NCBI GenBank assembly: GCA_045541455.1
Contig: JAZQJA010000048.1
Coordinates: 1-39,834 of the forward strand
DNA length: 39,834 bases
Source: RGIG9041 sp045541455
Lineage (GTDB): Bacteria; Bacillota; Clostridia; Oscillospirales; QAKW01
Reading direction: 5' to 3'
This document shows positions 32,742 through 39,834 of this stretch, piece by piece (the stretch's first letter is position 1; each line of letters starts with the position of its first letter). The translations under genes and the position numbers were made by a program. The notes under the pieces are model-generated. The model did no database searches, was not told the origin of the DNA, and was given only the letters and a program-made list of their open reading frames with translations.

Positions 32742-33245
32742 ATGGCAAGCTTAATCGATCCGAGCACACTCGAGCTTACAGAACGCGTTGTTTCGCTCAA
32801 CCGTGTATCAAAGACCGTTAAGGGCGGTAGAATTATGAAATTCTCAGCTCTCATCGTAGTTGGTGACGGCCAGGGCCATGTCGGCGCAGGCATAGGTAAA
32901 GCGGCTGAGGTTCCCGAAGCTATCCGTAAGGGCATCGAGGATGCAAAGAAAAATATAGTTAAAATTAATATGAAGGATTCAACAATCCCTCACGATATTA
33001 TCGGCAAATATGATGCTTCAATGGTAATCATGAAGCCGGCAGCTCCCGGTACCGGTGTTATTGCAGGCGGTGCAGTTCGTGCCGTTGTTGAAATGGCCGG
33101 TATCAAAAACATCAGAACAAAAGCGCTTCGTTCACGCAACAAGATAAATGTTGTACGCGCTACAATCAATGGTCTTAAAGCTCTTGAAGGTGCAGCAGAG
33201 GTTGCAGCAAGACGCGGCAAGACAGTTGAAGAGATAATTGGTTAA
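32742..33245 (+). CDS. rpsE: Ribosomal protein S5
   Basis: A 167-aa protein of the small-subunit body affecting decoding fidelity and mRNA entry. Both domains are visible: VSLNRVSKTVKGGRIMKFSA with VVGDGQGHVGAGIGKA, then the conserved GTGVIAGGAVRAVVEMAG. Confidence 0.97.
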   Translation: MASLIDPSTLELTERVVSLNRVSKTVKGGRIMKFSALIVVGDGQGHVGAGIGKAAEVPEAIRKGIEDAKKNIVKINMKDSTIPHDIIGKYDASMVIMKPAAPGTGVIAGGAVRAVVEMAGIKNIRTKALRSRNKINVVRATINGLKALEGAAEVAARRGKTVEEIIG

Positions 33246-33259
33246 GGGAGGTTATTTTA

Positions 33260-33442
33260 ATGGCAAATGTTAAAGTTACTCTCGTAAAAAGTCTTATAGG
33301 TAGAAAAGACGACCAGATCGCTACTGCAAAGTCACTCGGTCTGAGAAAAATTAATGATGCTACTGTTCAGCCAGATAACGCTGCAACACAGGGCAAAATC
33401 ACAAAAATCTCTCACCTTGTAAAGGTTGAAGAAGCCAAATAA
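33260..33442 (+). CDS. rpmD: Ribosomal protein L30
   Basis: A 60-aa protein with the family pattern VTLVKSLIGRKDDQIATAKSLGLRKI beginning at residue 6 and ISHLVKVEE near the end. It sits between rpsE and rplO as usual. Confidence 0.95.
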   Translation: MANVKVTLVKSLIGRKDDQIATAKSLGLRKINDATVQPDNAATQGKITKISHLVKVEEAK

Positions 33443-33456
33443 GGAGGTGCATCAGA

Positions 33457-33897
33457 ATGAATTTATTTGAACTTTCACCTGCCGCCGGTTCTAAGACCGA
33501 TGTTAAGAGAAAGGGCAGAGGCCCCGCATCAGGCAACGGTAAAACTGCTGGTAAAGGTCATAAAGGTCAAAAAGCCCGTTCGGGCGGTGGCGTAAGACCC
33601 GGTTTTGAAGGCGGTCAGATGCCGCTCCAGAGACGCTTACCGAAACGTGGTTTCAACAACATCTTTGCTAAAGAATATGTTGTTCTTAAAACAAGCGAGC
33701 TCAATAATTTCGACGCTAGAAAATTTATAGACATTGATGCTGTTATCGAAGCAGGCATTGCTGATAAAAAACTCGATGGTCTTAAAATTATTGCTGGTGG
33801 CGATGTAACAAAGGCAGTAAAAGTACGCTGCACAAAAATCACTGCGGGTGCCAAAGAGAAAATAGAAGCGGCCGGAGGAAAGGTTGAGGTGATTTAG
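33457..33897 (+). CDS. rplO: Ribosomal protein L15
   Basis: A 146-aa late-assembly protein. Its Gly/Lys/Arg-rich N-terminus (KRKGRGPASGNGKTAGKGHKG) and GGQMPLQRRLPKRGF are diagnostic. Its TAG directly abuts the secY start codon, so secY translation is probably coupled to it. Confidence 0.97.
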   Translation: MNLFELSPAAGSKTDVKRKGRGPASGNGKTAGKGHKGQKARSGGGVRPGFEGGQMPLQRRLPKRGFNNIFAKEYVVLKTSELNNFDARKFIDIDAVIEAGIADKKLDGLKIIAGGDVTKAVKVRCTKITAGAKEKIEAAGGKVEVI

Positions 33898-35199
33898 TTG
33901 TTCAACGTCTTCAGAAACGCTTGGAAAATAGAGGACCTCAGAAAAAAGATTTTATTTACTGCATTCATTATTCTGCTGTTCAGACTTGGTTCTGCAATCC
34001 CTGTTCCGTTTCTCGATTCAGAAGGACTTGCAGGTCTGTTCCAGCAGTATTCTGAAAGCAACAACATCTTCAGCTTCTTAAATGTAATGGCGGGTGGTGC
34101 GCTTGAAAAAGCGACATTCTTCTCGCTCTCAATTTCACCCTACATCAACGCTTCAATCATTATGCAGCTTCTCATGGTTGCAATTCCTGCACTTGAGAGA
34201 ATAATGAAAGAAGACGGCGAGCGTGGCAGAAAGCTTATGGAAAAATGGACAAGATACCTTACCGTAATTCTTTCTCTCATTCTCGGTTTTGGTTACTATA
34301 CCGTTTTAAAGAACCAAGAAGGTTTTCAAATCGTTCAGGATAACGTCGGTATATTCGGCGCAATTGTAATTACACTGTGCTTTGCTGCCGGTGCAATGGT
34401 TATTATGTGGATGGGCGAGCTCATCAACGAAAAAGGTATCGGCAACGGTATTTCAATAATACTCTTTGCAGGTATTATCGCCAGAGGTCCGGCTCTTATC
34501 GGTACAGCGAGAGCTCTTATCTCATCTGGTGCAACCGGTTGGATTTCACTAATCCTTATTGTTATCGGTGCACTCGCTATGGTTGCATTTGTTGTATTTA
34601 TAACAAATGGTGAACGCAGAATTCCGGTTCAATATGCTAAAAAGGTTGTCGGCAGAAAAATGTACGGCGGCCAGAGCACTAACATTCCACTTAAAGTAAA
34701 TATGACAGGTGTTCTTCCTATCATCTTTGCTCAGTCATTTGTAATGCTCCCTGCAACACTTGCAGGCTTCTTCCCATCACTTAATAAAGGCTGGTTTGGA
34801 AGCGTTGTAAAAGCTGTTAATGTAGGCGGCTGGGTATATACACTTGTAATGTTCCTGCTCATTATTTTCTTTAGCTATTTCTATACGGTTATAACTTTTA
34901 ACCCCGTTGAAGTTGCATCAAACCTTAAAAAGAACGGTGGCTTTATTATGGGTATCCGCCCCGGTAAGCCTACTTCAGATTACATTACAAAAACACTCAA
35001 CAGGGTAACTCTTATTGGCGCATTGTTCTTGGGTATAATATCCGCAGCGCCTAGCTTTGTGGCTATGTTTAACTCAAGCCTTGCAGGGCTTGCAATCGGC
35101 GGAACATCACTTCTTATTATTGTTGGTGTTGCTCTCGAAACAGTTAAAACACTTGAATCCCAGATGCTTATGCGTCACTACAAGGGCTTTCTGGAATAA
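33898..35199 (+). CDS. secY: Protein translocase subunit SecY
   Basis: The channel-forming subunit of the Sec translocon (433 aa, about ten membrane spans), which exports the SLH protease and the SipW substrates of this window. Plug/TM2 region SLSISPYINASIIMQLL, the cytoplasmic loop with GERRIPVQYAKKVVGR and the C-terminal loop GIRPGKPTSDYI are clear. The start is TTG at 33898 with GAGGTG 6 bases upstream, inside the end of rplO. Confidence 0.97.
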   Translation: MFNVFRNAWKIEDLRKKILFTAFIILLFRLGSAIPVPFLDSEGLAGLFQQYSESNNIFSFLNVMAGGALEKATFFSLSISPYINASIIMQLLMVAIPALERIMKEDGERGRKLMEKWTRYLTVILSLILGFGYYTVLKNQEGFQIVQDNVGIFGAIVITLCFAAGAMVIMWMGELINEKGIGNGISIILFAGIIARGPALIGTARALISSGATGWISLILIVIGALAMVAFVVFITNGERRIPVQYAKKVVGRKMYGGQSTNIPLKVNMTGVLPIIFAQSFVMLPATLAGFFPSLNKGWFGSVVKAVNVGGWVYTLVMFLLIIFFSYFYTVITFNPVEVASNLKKNGGFIMGIRPGKPTSDYITKTLNRVTLIGALFLGIISAAPSFVAMFNSSLAGLAIGGTSLLIIVGVALETVKTLESQMLMRHYKGFLE

Positions 35200-35217
35200 A
35201 GCTATAGGAGAATGACT

Positions 35218-35859
35218 ATGAAATTGATATTACTTGGTGCGCCGGGTGCCGGTAAAGGCACTCAGGCAGAAAATATATCAAAAAAGTACAACATTCCCGC
35301 AATTTCAACCGGGGATATGATTCGCGCGGCTATTAAAAGCGGTAGTGAACTTGGAAATAAGGTTAAGTCTTTCATAGACGCAGGTCACCTTGTTCCAGAT
35401 GAAACAGTAATTGAGATTATTAAAGAGCGTCTTACTCACTCTGATTGTGAAAATGGCTTTATTCTCGATGGTTTCCCCCGTACAATTCCTCAGGCAGAGG
35501 CTCTTGACAGCCTTTCGGTTGAAATTGATTTTGCGCTCTCTATCGAAGTAGCGGATGAGCGCATTGTCCAAAGAATGTCCGGCAGACGTGTCTGCCCGTC
35601 GTGCGGTATGACTTATCATATCGAATATAAGCCGTCAAAAGATAATGAAACTTGTGACGGTTGCGGTGCTGGCCTTATCATCCGCAATGATGACAAGCCG
35701 GAAACCGTGCTTGAGCGTCTTCATATTTACCACGACCAAACTGAGCCTTTAAAAGCTTATTACCAAGCCAAAGGCAAGCTTATTGTGGTTGAAGGTCAAG
35801 AAGAACTCAAGGAAACCACGGCTCTTACTTTTAAAGCAATAGAAGGATTTATGAAATGA
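35218..35859 (+). CDS. adk: Adenylate kinase, zinc-containing lid
   Basis: Cytoplasmic nucleotide kinase interconverting ATP+AMP and 2 ADP. This 214-aa long form has the P-loop GAPGAGKG (residues 7-14) and DGFPRT (84-89). Its lid carries four Cys (126, 129, 146, 149) that bind zinc in Gram-positive enzymes. I chose the ATG at 35218; another ATG at 35212 is only one base from the AGGAG. The stop overlaps the map ATG (ATGA). Confidence 0.96.
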   Translation: MKLILLGAPGAGKGTQAENISKKYNIPAISTGDMIRAAIKSGSELGNKVKSFIDAGHLVPDETVIEIIKERLTHSDCENGFILDGFPRTIPQAEALDSLSVEIDFALSIEVADERIVQRMSGRRVCPSCGMTYHIEYKPSKDNETCDGCGAGLIIRNDDKPETVLERLHIYHDQTEPLKAYYQAKGKLIVVEGQEELKETTALTFKAIEGFMK

Positions 35860-36611
35860 TAATTATTAAATCCGACAGTGATTTCAGGCTTATGCGTCGT
35901 GCCGGTGCAATTACCGCCGGTGCGCTGCGTACTGCCGGCGCATCAATTAAAGCCGGTATGACAACGCTTGAGCTTGATAAAATTGTAGAGGACTATATTC
36001 GTTCTCACGGTGCTGTTCCATCATTTAAAGGATACGGCGGTTTCCCCGGTAGTGCTTGTATTTCAAAAAATAATGTTGTAATACATGGCATTCCCTCAAA
36101 CAAGGTTGTAATCAATGAGGGTGATATAATAAGTGTTGATGTTGGGGCGTATATAAATGGCTTCCATGGTGATTCGGCAGCTACATTCGCTGTAGGAACT
36201 GTTTCACCAAACGCAAAGAAACTTATGGATGTTACAAAAACCTCGCTTGAAAAGGCCCATTCAATTATGAAAGCGGGCATACGACTTGGGGATATCGGTG
36301 GTACAATCCAAAACTATTGTGAGGCACACGGCTTTTCAGTGGTTAGGGACTTTGTAGGCCACGGCGTTGGCCGCGACTTGCATGAGGACCCTTTAGTGCC
36401 AAACTATGGTAAACTAGGCCATGGCTTGCGTTTGCCAAAGGGAGCAACTATTGCAGTTGAGCCTATGATAAATGAAGGTACACCGCGAGTGTTTATAGAT
36501 TCTAAGGATGGATGGACCGTCACAACAGCAGACGGGAAATTGTCAGCGCACTTTGAACATACATTTTTCATAGATGATGACTGTGCGCATATTCTTACAA
36601 TAGAAGATTAA
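35856..36611 (+). CDS. map: Methionine aminopeptidase, type I
   Basis: Removes N-terminal Met from new proteins using two metal ions. The five ligands Asp95, Asp106, His169, Glu202 and Glu234, and His77, align with the E. coli enzyme. Length (251 aa) is that of the minimal type Ia form without an N-terminal zinc extension. It overlaps adk by four bases. In many Firmicutes a KOW-domain gene follows map; here infA follows directly. Confidence 0.96.
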   Translation: MIIIKSDSDFRLMRRAGAITAGALRTAGASIKAGMTTLELDKIVEDYIRSHGAVPSFKGYGGFPGSACISKNNVVIHGIPSNKVVINEGDIISVDVGAYINGFHGDSAATFAVGTVSPNAKKLMDVTKTSLEKAHSIMKAGIRLGDIGGTIQNYCEAHGFSVVRDFVGHGVGRDLHEDPLVPNYGKLGHGLRLPKGATIAVEPMINEGTPRVFIDSKDGWTVTTADGKLSAHFEHTFFIDDDCAHILTIED

Positions 36612-36638
36612 AAGCAGGAGATTTTCGGAGGATTATAT

Positions 36639-36857
36639 ATGTCAAAAGAAGATATGATTGAGGTTGAAGGCAAAGTTGTAGAAGCATTGCCCGGTGCCAC
36701 ATTCACGGTAGAGCTTGATAACGGACATCAGATACAAGCACACATTTCCGGCAAGCTCCGTATGAACTATATCAAAATTCTGCCGGGTGATACGGTAAAA
36801 CTTGAAATGTCACCCTATGATTTAACAAAGGGCAGAATAATCTGGAGAGCTAAATAG
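36639..36857 (+). CDS. infA: Translation initiation factor IF-1
   Basis: A 72-aa OB-fold protein that occupies the 30S A site during initiation. SKEDMIEVEGKVVEALPG and HISGKLRMNYIKILPGD are diagnostic, ending in GRIIWRAK. GGAGG lies at about 36627. Confidence 0.97.
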   Translation: MSKEDMIEVEGKVVEALPGATFTVELDNGHQIQAHISGKLRMNYIKILPGDTVKLEMSPYDLTKGRIIWRAK

Positions 36858-36890
36858 TTCCAACAGTTAAAGTTAAAGGAGGAGTTTACA

Positions 36891-37004
36891 ATGAAGGTAA
36901 GACCTTCCGTAAAACCGATGTGCGAAAAGTGCAAAATCATCAGAAGACATGGCAAGATTATGGTAATCTGCAAAAACCCGAAGCATAAGCAAAAACAGGG
37001 TTAA
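36891..37004 (+). CDS. rpmJ: Ribosomal protein L36, zinc form
   Basis: This 37-aa gene reads MKVRPSVKPMCEKCKIIRRH and ends NPKHKQKQG. The zinc ligands Cys11, Cys14, Cys27 and His32 are all present. AAAGGAGG precedes the ATG at 36891, and it sits between infA and rpsM as in most bacteria. Confidence 0.96.
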   Translation: MKVRPSVKPMCEKCKIIRRHGKIMVICKNPKHKQKQG

Positions 37005-37031
37005 GTTAAAATTTGGAGGTGTATTTACCAA

Positions 37032-37397
37032 ATGGCAAGAATTGCTGGTATTGATTTACCCAACGAAAAACGCGTTGAAATTGGTTTGACCTATATCTAT
37101 GGTATCGGTAGAACCAGTTCTAACAAAATATTAGCCGAAGCAGGCGTAAATCCTGACACAAGAGTTAAGGATTTGACAGAGGATGAAATTTCCAAAATCA
37201 GAGCTGCTATGGACGGCTACAACGTAGAAGGCGATTTAAGACGTGAAGTTGCTCTTGACATCAAACGTCTTATAGATATCGGCTGCTACAGAGGACTTAG
37301 ACATAGAAAAGGCTTACCTGTAAGGGGTCAGCGTTCAAAAACAAACGCCCGTACAAGAAAAGGCCCCAGAAAAACAATGGCAAACAAGAAAAAGTAA
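37032..37397 (+). CDS. rpsM: Ribosomal protein S13
   Basis: A 121-aa small-subunit head protein bridging to the large subunit and P-site tRNA. ARIAGIDLPNEKRVEIGLTY and RGLRHRKGLPVRGQRSKTNA match the family, with a basic tail ending in KK. Confidence 0.97.
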   Translation: MARIAGIDLPNEKRVEIGLTYIYGIGRTSSNKILAEAGVNPDTRVKDLTEDEISKIRAAMDGYNVEGDLRREVALDIKRLIDIGCYRGLRHRKGLPVRGQRSKTNARTRKGPRKTMANKKK

Positions 37398-37411
37398 AGG
37401 AGTGAATGTAA

Positions 37412-37807
37412 ATGGCTGCTAATACAAAAAAGACAGGCTCAAAACGCCGTGTTAAAAAGAATATTGAACGCGGAGCTGCACACATTCGCTCATCGTTCAA
37501 CAATACACTTGTAACCATCACTGATGTAAACGGCAATGCAATTTCGTGGGCATCAGCTGGTGAGATGGGCTTTAAAGGCTCAAGAAAGAGCACACCTTTC
37601 GCAGCTCAAATGGCTGCTGAACAGGCTGCAAAGCTCGCTATGGATCATGGTCTTAAAACTGTTGAAGTTTACGTTAAGGGTCCGGGTTCAGGCCGTGAAG
37701 CTGCTATTCGTGCGCTTCAGACAGCAGGTCTTGAAATCTCAATGATTAAAGATGTAACCCCCATCCCCCACAACGGTTGCAGACCGCCTAAGAGAAGAAG
37801 AGTATAA
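37412..37807 (+). CDS. rpsK: Ribosomal protein S11
   Basis: A 131-aa platform protein near the E site. HIRSSFNNTLVTITDVNGN, the GSRKSTPFAAQMAAE block and the end IPHNGCRPPKRRRV are diagnostic. Confidence 0.97.
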   Translation: MAANTKKTGSKRRVKKNIERGAAHIRSSFNNTLVTITDVNGNAISWASAGEMGFKGSRKSTPFAAQMAAEQAAKLAMDHGLKTVEVYVKGPGSGREAAIRALQTAGLEISMIKDVTPIPHNGCRPPKRRRV

Positions 37808-37820
37808 GGAGGAACAAACA

Positions 37821-38441
37821 ATGGCTAGATATACAGGTGCTGTTTGCCGTCAGTGCAGACGCGAAGGTCAGAAACTCTTTTTAAAGGGTGACCGCTGCTA
37901 TAGCGGCAAATGTGCTATTGACCGTCGTTCCTATGCTCCCGGTCAGCATGGCCAGAGCAGAAAGAAGTATTCCGAGTACGGTTTACAGCTTAGAGAGAAA
38001 CAGAAGGTTAGAAAGTATTACGGTGTTCTTGAAAGCCAGTTTGCAAAATATTTTGAAATGGCTGAAAAGAAAAAGGGCGTAACAGGCGAGAACTTGCTTT
38101 CAATCGTAGAGAGCAGACTCGACAATGTTGTTTACAGATTAGGCTTTGCTATGTCCAGACCTGAGGCAAGACAGCTCGTTCGTCATGGTCACTTTACAGT
38201 TAACGGTAAAAAGGTTAACATCCCTTCATACCTTGTAAATGTTGGCGACGTTATTGCGCTTAAAGAAGGTAGCCTCAGCTCAGAAAAAATCAAGGCAGTT
38301 TTAGAAGCTAACGAAAAACGTGCAATAGTAAAATGGCTCGAGCGTGACGGTACAACAGGTAAAGTTGTTGCTGTTTGCGAAAGAGAAGATATTGATCTTC
38401 CTATCGAAGAGCATCTTATCGTCGAGTTGTATTCTAAGTAA
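37821..38441 (+). CDS. rpsD: Ribosomal protein S4, zinc-finger form
   Basis: A 206-aa primary 16S-rRNA binder affecting accuracy. The N-terminus has the four-Cys pattern CRQC ... C ... C within the first 32 residues (C+ form). The S4 RNA-binding domain (RLDNVVYRLGF, RPEARQLVRHGHFTVNG) follows. In many bacteria S4 autoregulates the alpha operon. Confidence 0.97.
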   Translation: MARYTGAVCRQCRREGQKLFLKGDRCYSGKCAIDRRSYAPGQHGQSRKKYSEYGLQLREKQKVRKYYGVLESQFAKYFEMAEKKKGVTGENLLSIVESRLDNVVYRLGFAMSRPEARQLVRHGHFTVNGKKVNIPSYLVNVGDVIALKEGSLSSEKIKAVLEANEKRAIVKWLERDGTTGKVVAVCEREDIDLPIEEHLIVELYSK

Positions 38442-38487
38442 TACAGCATTTGTTAAAGTATTTATTACGAAAAGGGAGGCTTTTTAA

Positions 38488-39438
38488 ATGATCGAGATGG
38501 AAAGACCACGCATTGAAACAGAAATTCAAGGCGAAAGAGGCGAGTACGGTCGTTTTATTGCCGAACCGCTTGAACGTGGTTACGGTATTACACTCGGTAA
38601 TGCGTTACGCAGAATCCTTCTCTCAACTCTTGAGGGTTGTGCAGTCGTTTGTGCTAAAATTAATGATGTTCCTCATGAATTTATGACAATCGAAGGCGTT
38701 AAAGAAGAAGTAACCGAGATTATACTGAATATTAAAGGCATTATCCCCAAACTGTATTGCGAGGAGCCTAAAACTGTTTATATCGAGGCAAAAGGCCCCG
38801 GCATTGTAACAGCAGGCGATATTAAACTCGACAGTGAAGTTGAAATTCTTAACCCCGACCATGTTATTGCAACATTGGCGGACGGTGCGGTTCTCAATAT
38901 TGAAATGGTTATTGATAAAGGCCGCGGCTATGTCGGTTCTGAGCAGAATAAAAAGTATACTCAAAACCAACCGAATATGCTTGCTGTGGATTCGAACTTC
39001 ACTCCGGTTCTCAAAGTTAATTATACAGTTGAGAACACTCGTGTAGGACAGGTGACAGACCTTGATAAACTTACACTTGACGTTTGGACAAACGAAACAA
39101 TAACTGCAAGTGATGCTGTTTCAATGGCAGCTAGAATTATGAACGAGCATCTTACTCTGTTCATCGATCTGTCAGAAAAAGCAAAGAACGCTGCAATTAT
39201 GGTTGAAAAAGAAGAAACAAGAAAAGAGAAAGTACTCGAGATGACAATTGAAGAACTCGATCTCTCAGTTCGTTCGTTCAACTGCCTCAAGCGTGCAGGT
39301 ATCAATACTGTTGAAGACCTCACAAACAGAAGGGAGGAAGATATGATGAAGGTTCGCAACCTTGGCCGTAAATCTCTTGATGAGGTTATCGGAAAGCTTG
39401 CGTCTCTTGAGTTGTCTCTGCGTAGAGATGACGACTAA
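38488..39438 (+). CDS. rpoA: RNA polymerase subunit alpha
   Basis: A 316-aa subunit that dimerises to nucleate RNA polymerase and contacts promoter UP elements. The N-terminal domain shows GRFIAEPLERGYGITLGNAL and the C-terminal domain LSVRSFNCLKRAGI and RNLGRKSLDEV. The start is the ATG at 38488 behind GGGAGG. Confidence 0.98.
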   Translation: MIEMERPRIETEIQGERGEYGRFIAEPLERGYGITLGNALRRILLSTLEGCAVVCAKINDVPHEFMTIEGVKEEVTEIILNIKGIIPKLYCEEPKTVYIEAKGPGIVTAGDIKLDSEVEILNPDHVIATLADGAVLNIEMVIDKGRGYVGSEQNKKYTQNQPNMLAVDSNFTPVLKVNYTVENTRVGQVTDLDKLTLDVWTNETITASDAVSMAARIMNEHLTLFIDLSEKAKNAAIMVEKEETRKEKVLEMTIEELDLSVRSFNCLKRAGINTVEDLTNRREEDMMKVRNLGRKSLDEVIGKLASLELSLRRDDD

Positions 39439-39462
39439 TACTATTATTGGAGGTATACTAAG

Positions 39463-39807
39463 GTGTCAGGATACAGAAAACTGGGCAGACCGACAGCTCA
39501 CCGTCGTGCAATGCTCAGAGGTATGGTGACTTATCTTCTTGAAAATGGCTCAATCGAGACAACACTCATGCGCGCTAAAGAAGTAAGAAGAATCACCGAG
39601 AAAATGATAACACTCGGCAAGAATGATACACTTCATTCAAAGCGTCAGGCATTATCCTATATCACTAAGGAAGATGTCGTAAATAAATTATTTACAGAAA
39701 TCGGACCTGCTTATGCAGACCGTAACGGCGGTTATACTAGAATAATCAAAAAGGGTCCCCGCCGCGGTGATAATGCTGAAATGGCAATTATTACTCTTGT
39801 AAAATAA
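39463..39807 (+). CDS. rplQ: Ribosomal protein L17
   Basis: A 114-aa protein at the tunnel exit and last gene of the cluster. YRKLGRPTAHRRAMLRGM and the end GPRRGDNAEMAIITLV are diagnostic. The start is GTG at 39463, with GGAGG about 9 bases upstream. A hairpin follows after 8 bases. Confidence 0.97.
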   Translation: MSGYRKLGRPTAHRRAMLRGMVTYLLENGSIETTLMRAKEVRRITEKMITLGKNDTLHSKRQALSYITKEDVVNKLFTEIGPAYADRNGGYTRIIKKGPRRGDNAEMAIITLVK

Positions 39808-39815
39808 TAAAAAAG

Positions 39816-39834
39816 CTGTAGCCTTGGGCTACAG
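39816..39834 (+). terminator. Terminator hairpin at the end of the ribosomal operon (cut by window edge)
   Basis: CTGTAGCC (39816-39823) pairs with GGCTACAG (39827-39834) around TTG, preceded by an A run. The expected T run lies beyond the window, so completeness cannot be judged. Confidence 0.65.

Overview
The window looks like chromosomal DNA from a low-GC Gram-positive gut-type Clostridia (an Oscillospirales/Ruminococcaceae-like genome is my best guess, from codon style and gene content, not from a database match). Supporting this are the fused S10-spc-alpha ribosomal cluster, strong AGGAGG ribosome binding sites with frequent GTG/TTG starts, an S-layer-homology (SLH) surface protease, and SipW/TasA-type surface genes.

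Layout. 1-680: the end of an unidentified gene, a terminator, a striking array of small hairpins joined by 9-bp linkers, and a small membrane-protein gene. 678-2052 (minus strand): an SGNH hydrolase and a small Asn/Lys/Asp-rich protein, each with recognisable expression signals. 2179-6623 (plus): trmL, a papain-like protease with three SLH domains, murA and a cyclophilin. 6699-24373 (plus): a large surface-protein locus. 24423-39834 (plus): promoter and long structured leader, then 31 genes from rpsJ to rplQ, including secY, adk, map, infA and rpoA.

The centrepiece is 6699-24373. Two ER-type (Ser/His) SipW-like signal peptidases alternate with TasA/camelysin-like proteins and end in a single 12.5-kb gene for a 4159-residue, mostly beta-solenoid protein. 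Three TasA-like proteins and the giant share the same N-terminal pattern, a long hydrophobic segment ending in Ala followed by Lys/Asn-Tyr, which suggests all four are cut by the encoded SipW peptidases. A fifth protein shares core motifs with the first TasA-like subunit (VVAPGT, WEW-x-F, LGD) but instead has an N-terminal membrane segment and a C-terminal PDTG/hydrophobic/KKK tail, as expected of a wall- or membrane-anchored base. I read this as a matrix-fibre or adhesin assembly system: processing enzymes, fibre subunits, an anchor, and a giant adhesin with no anchor of its own. Leader regions before sipW1 and before the first TasA-like gene, and a hairpin pair after that gene, suggest RNA-level control of subunit stoichiometry.

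The ribosomal cluster is conventional in order. Its leader is less ordinary: a strong promoter, about 340 nt of foldable RNA and an internal terminator-like hairpin whose arms can be exchanged with an identical upstream octamer, pointing to attenuation of the whole operon.
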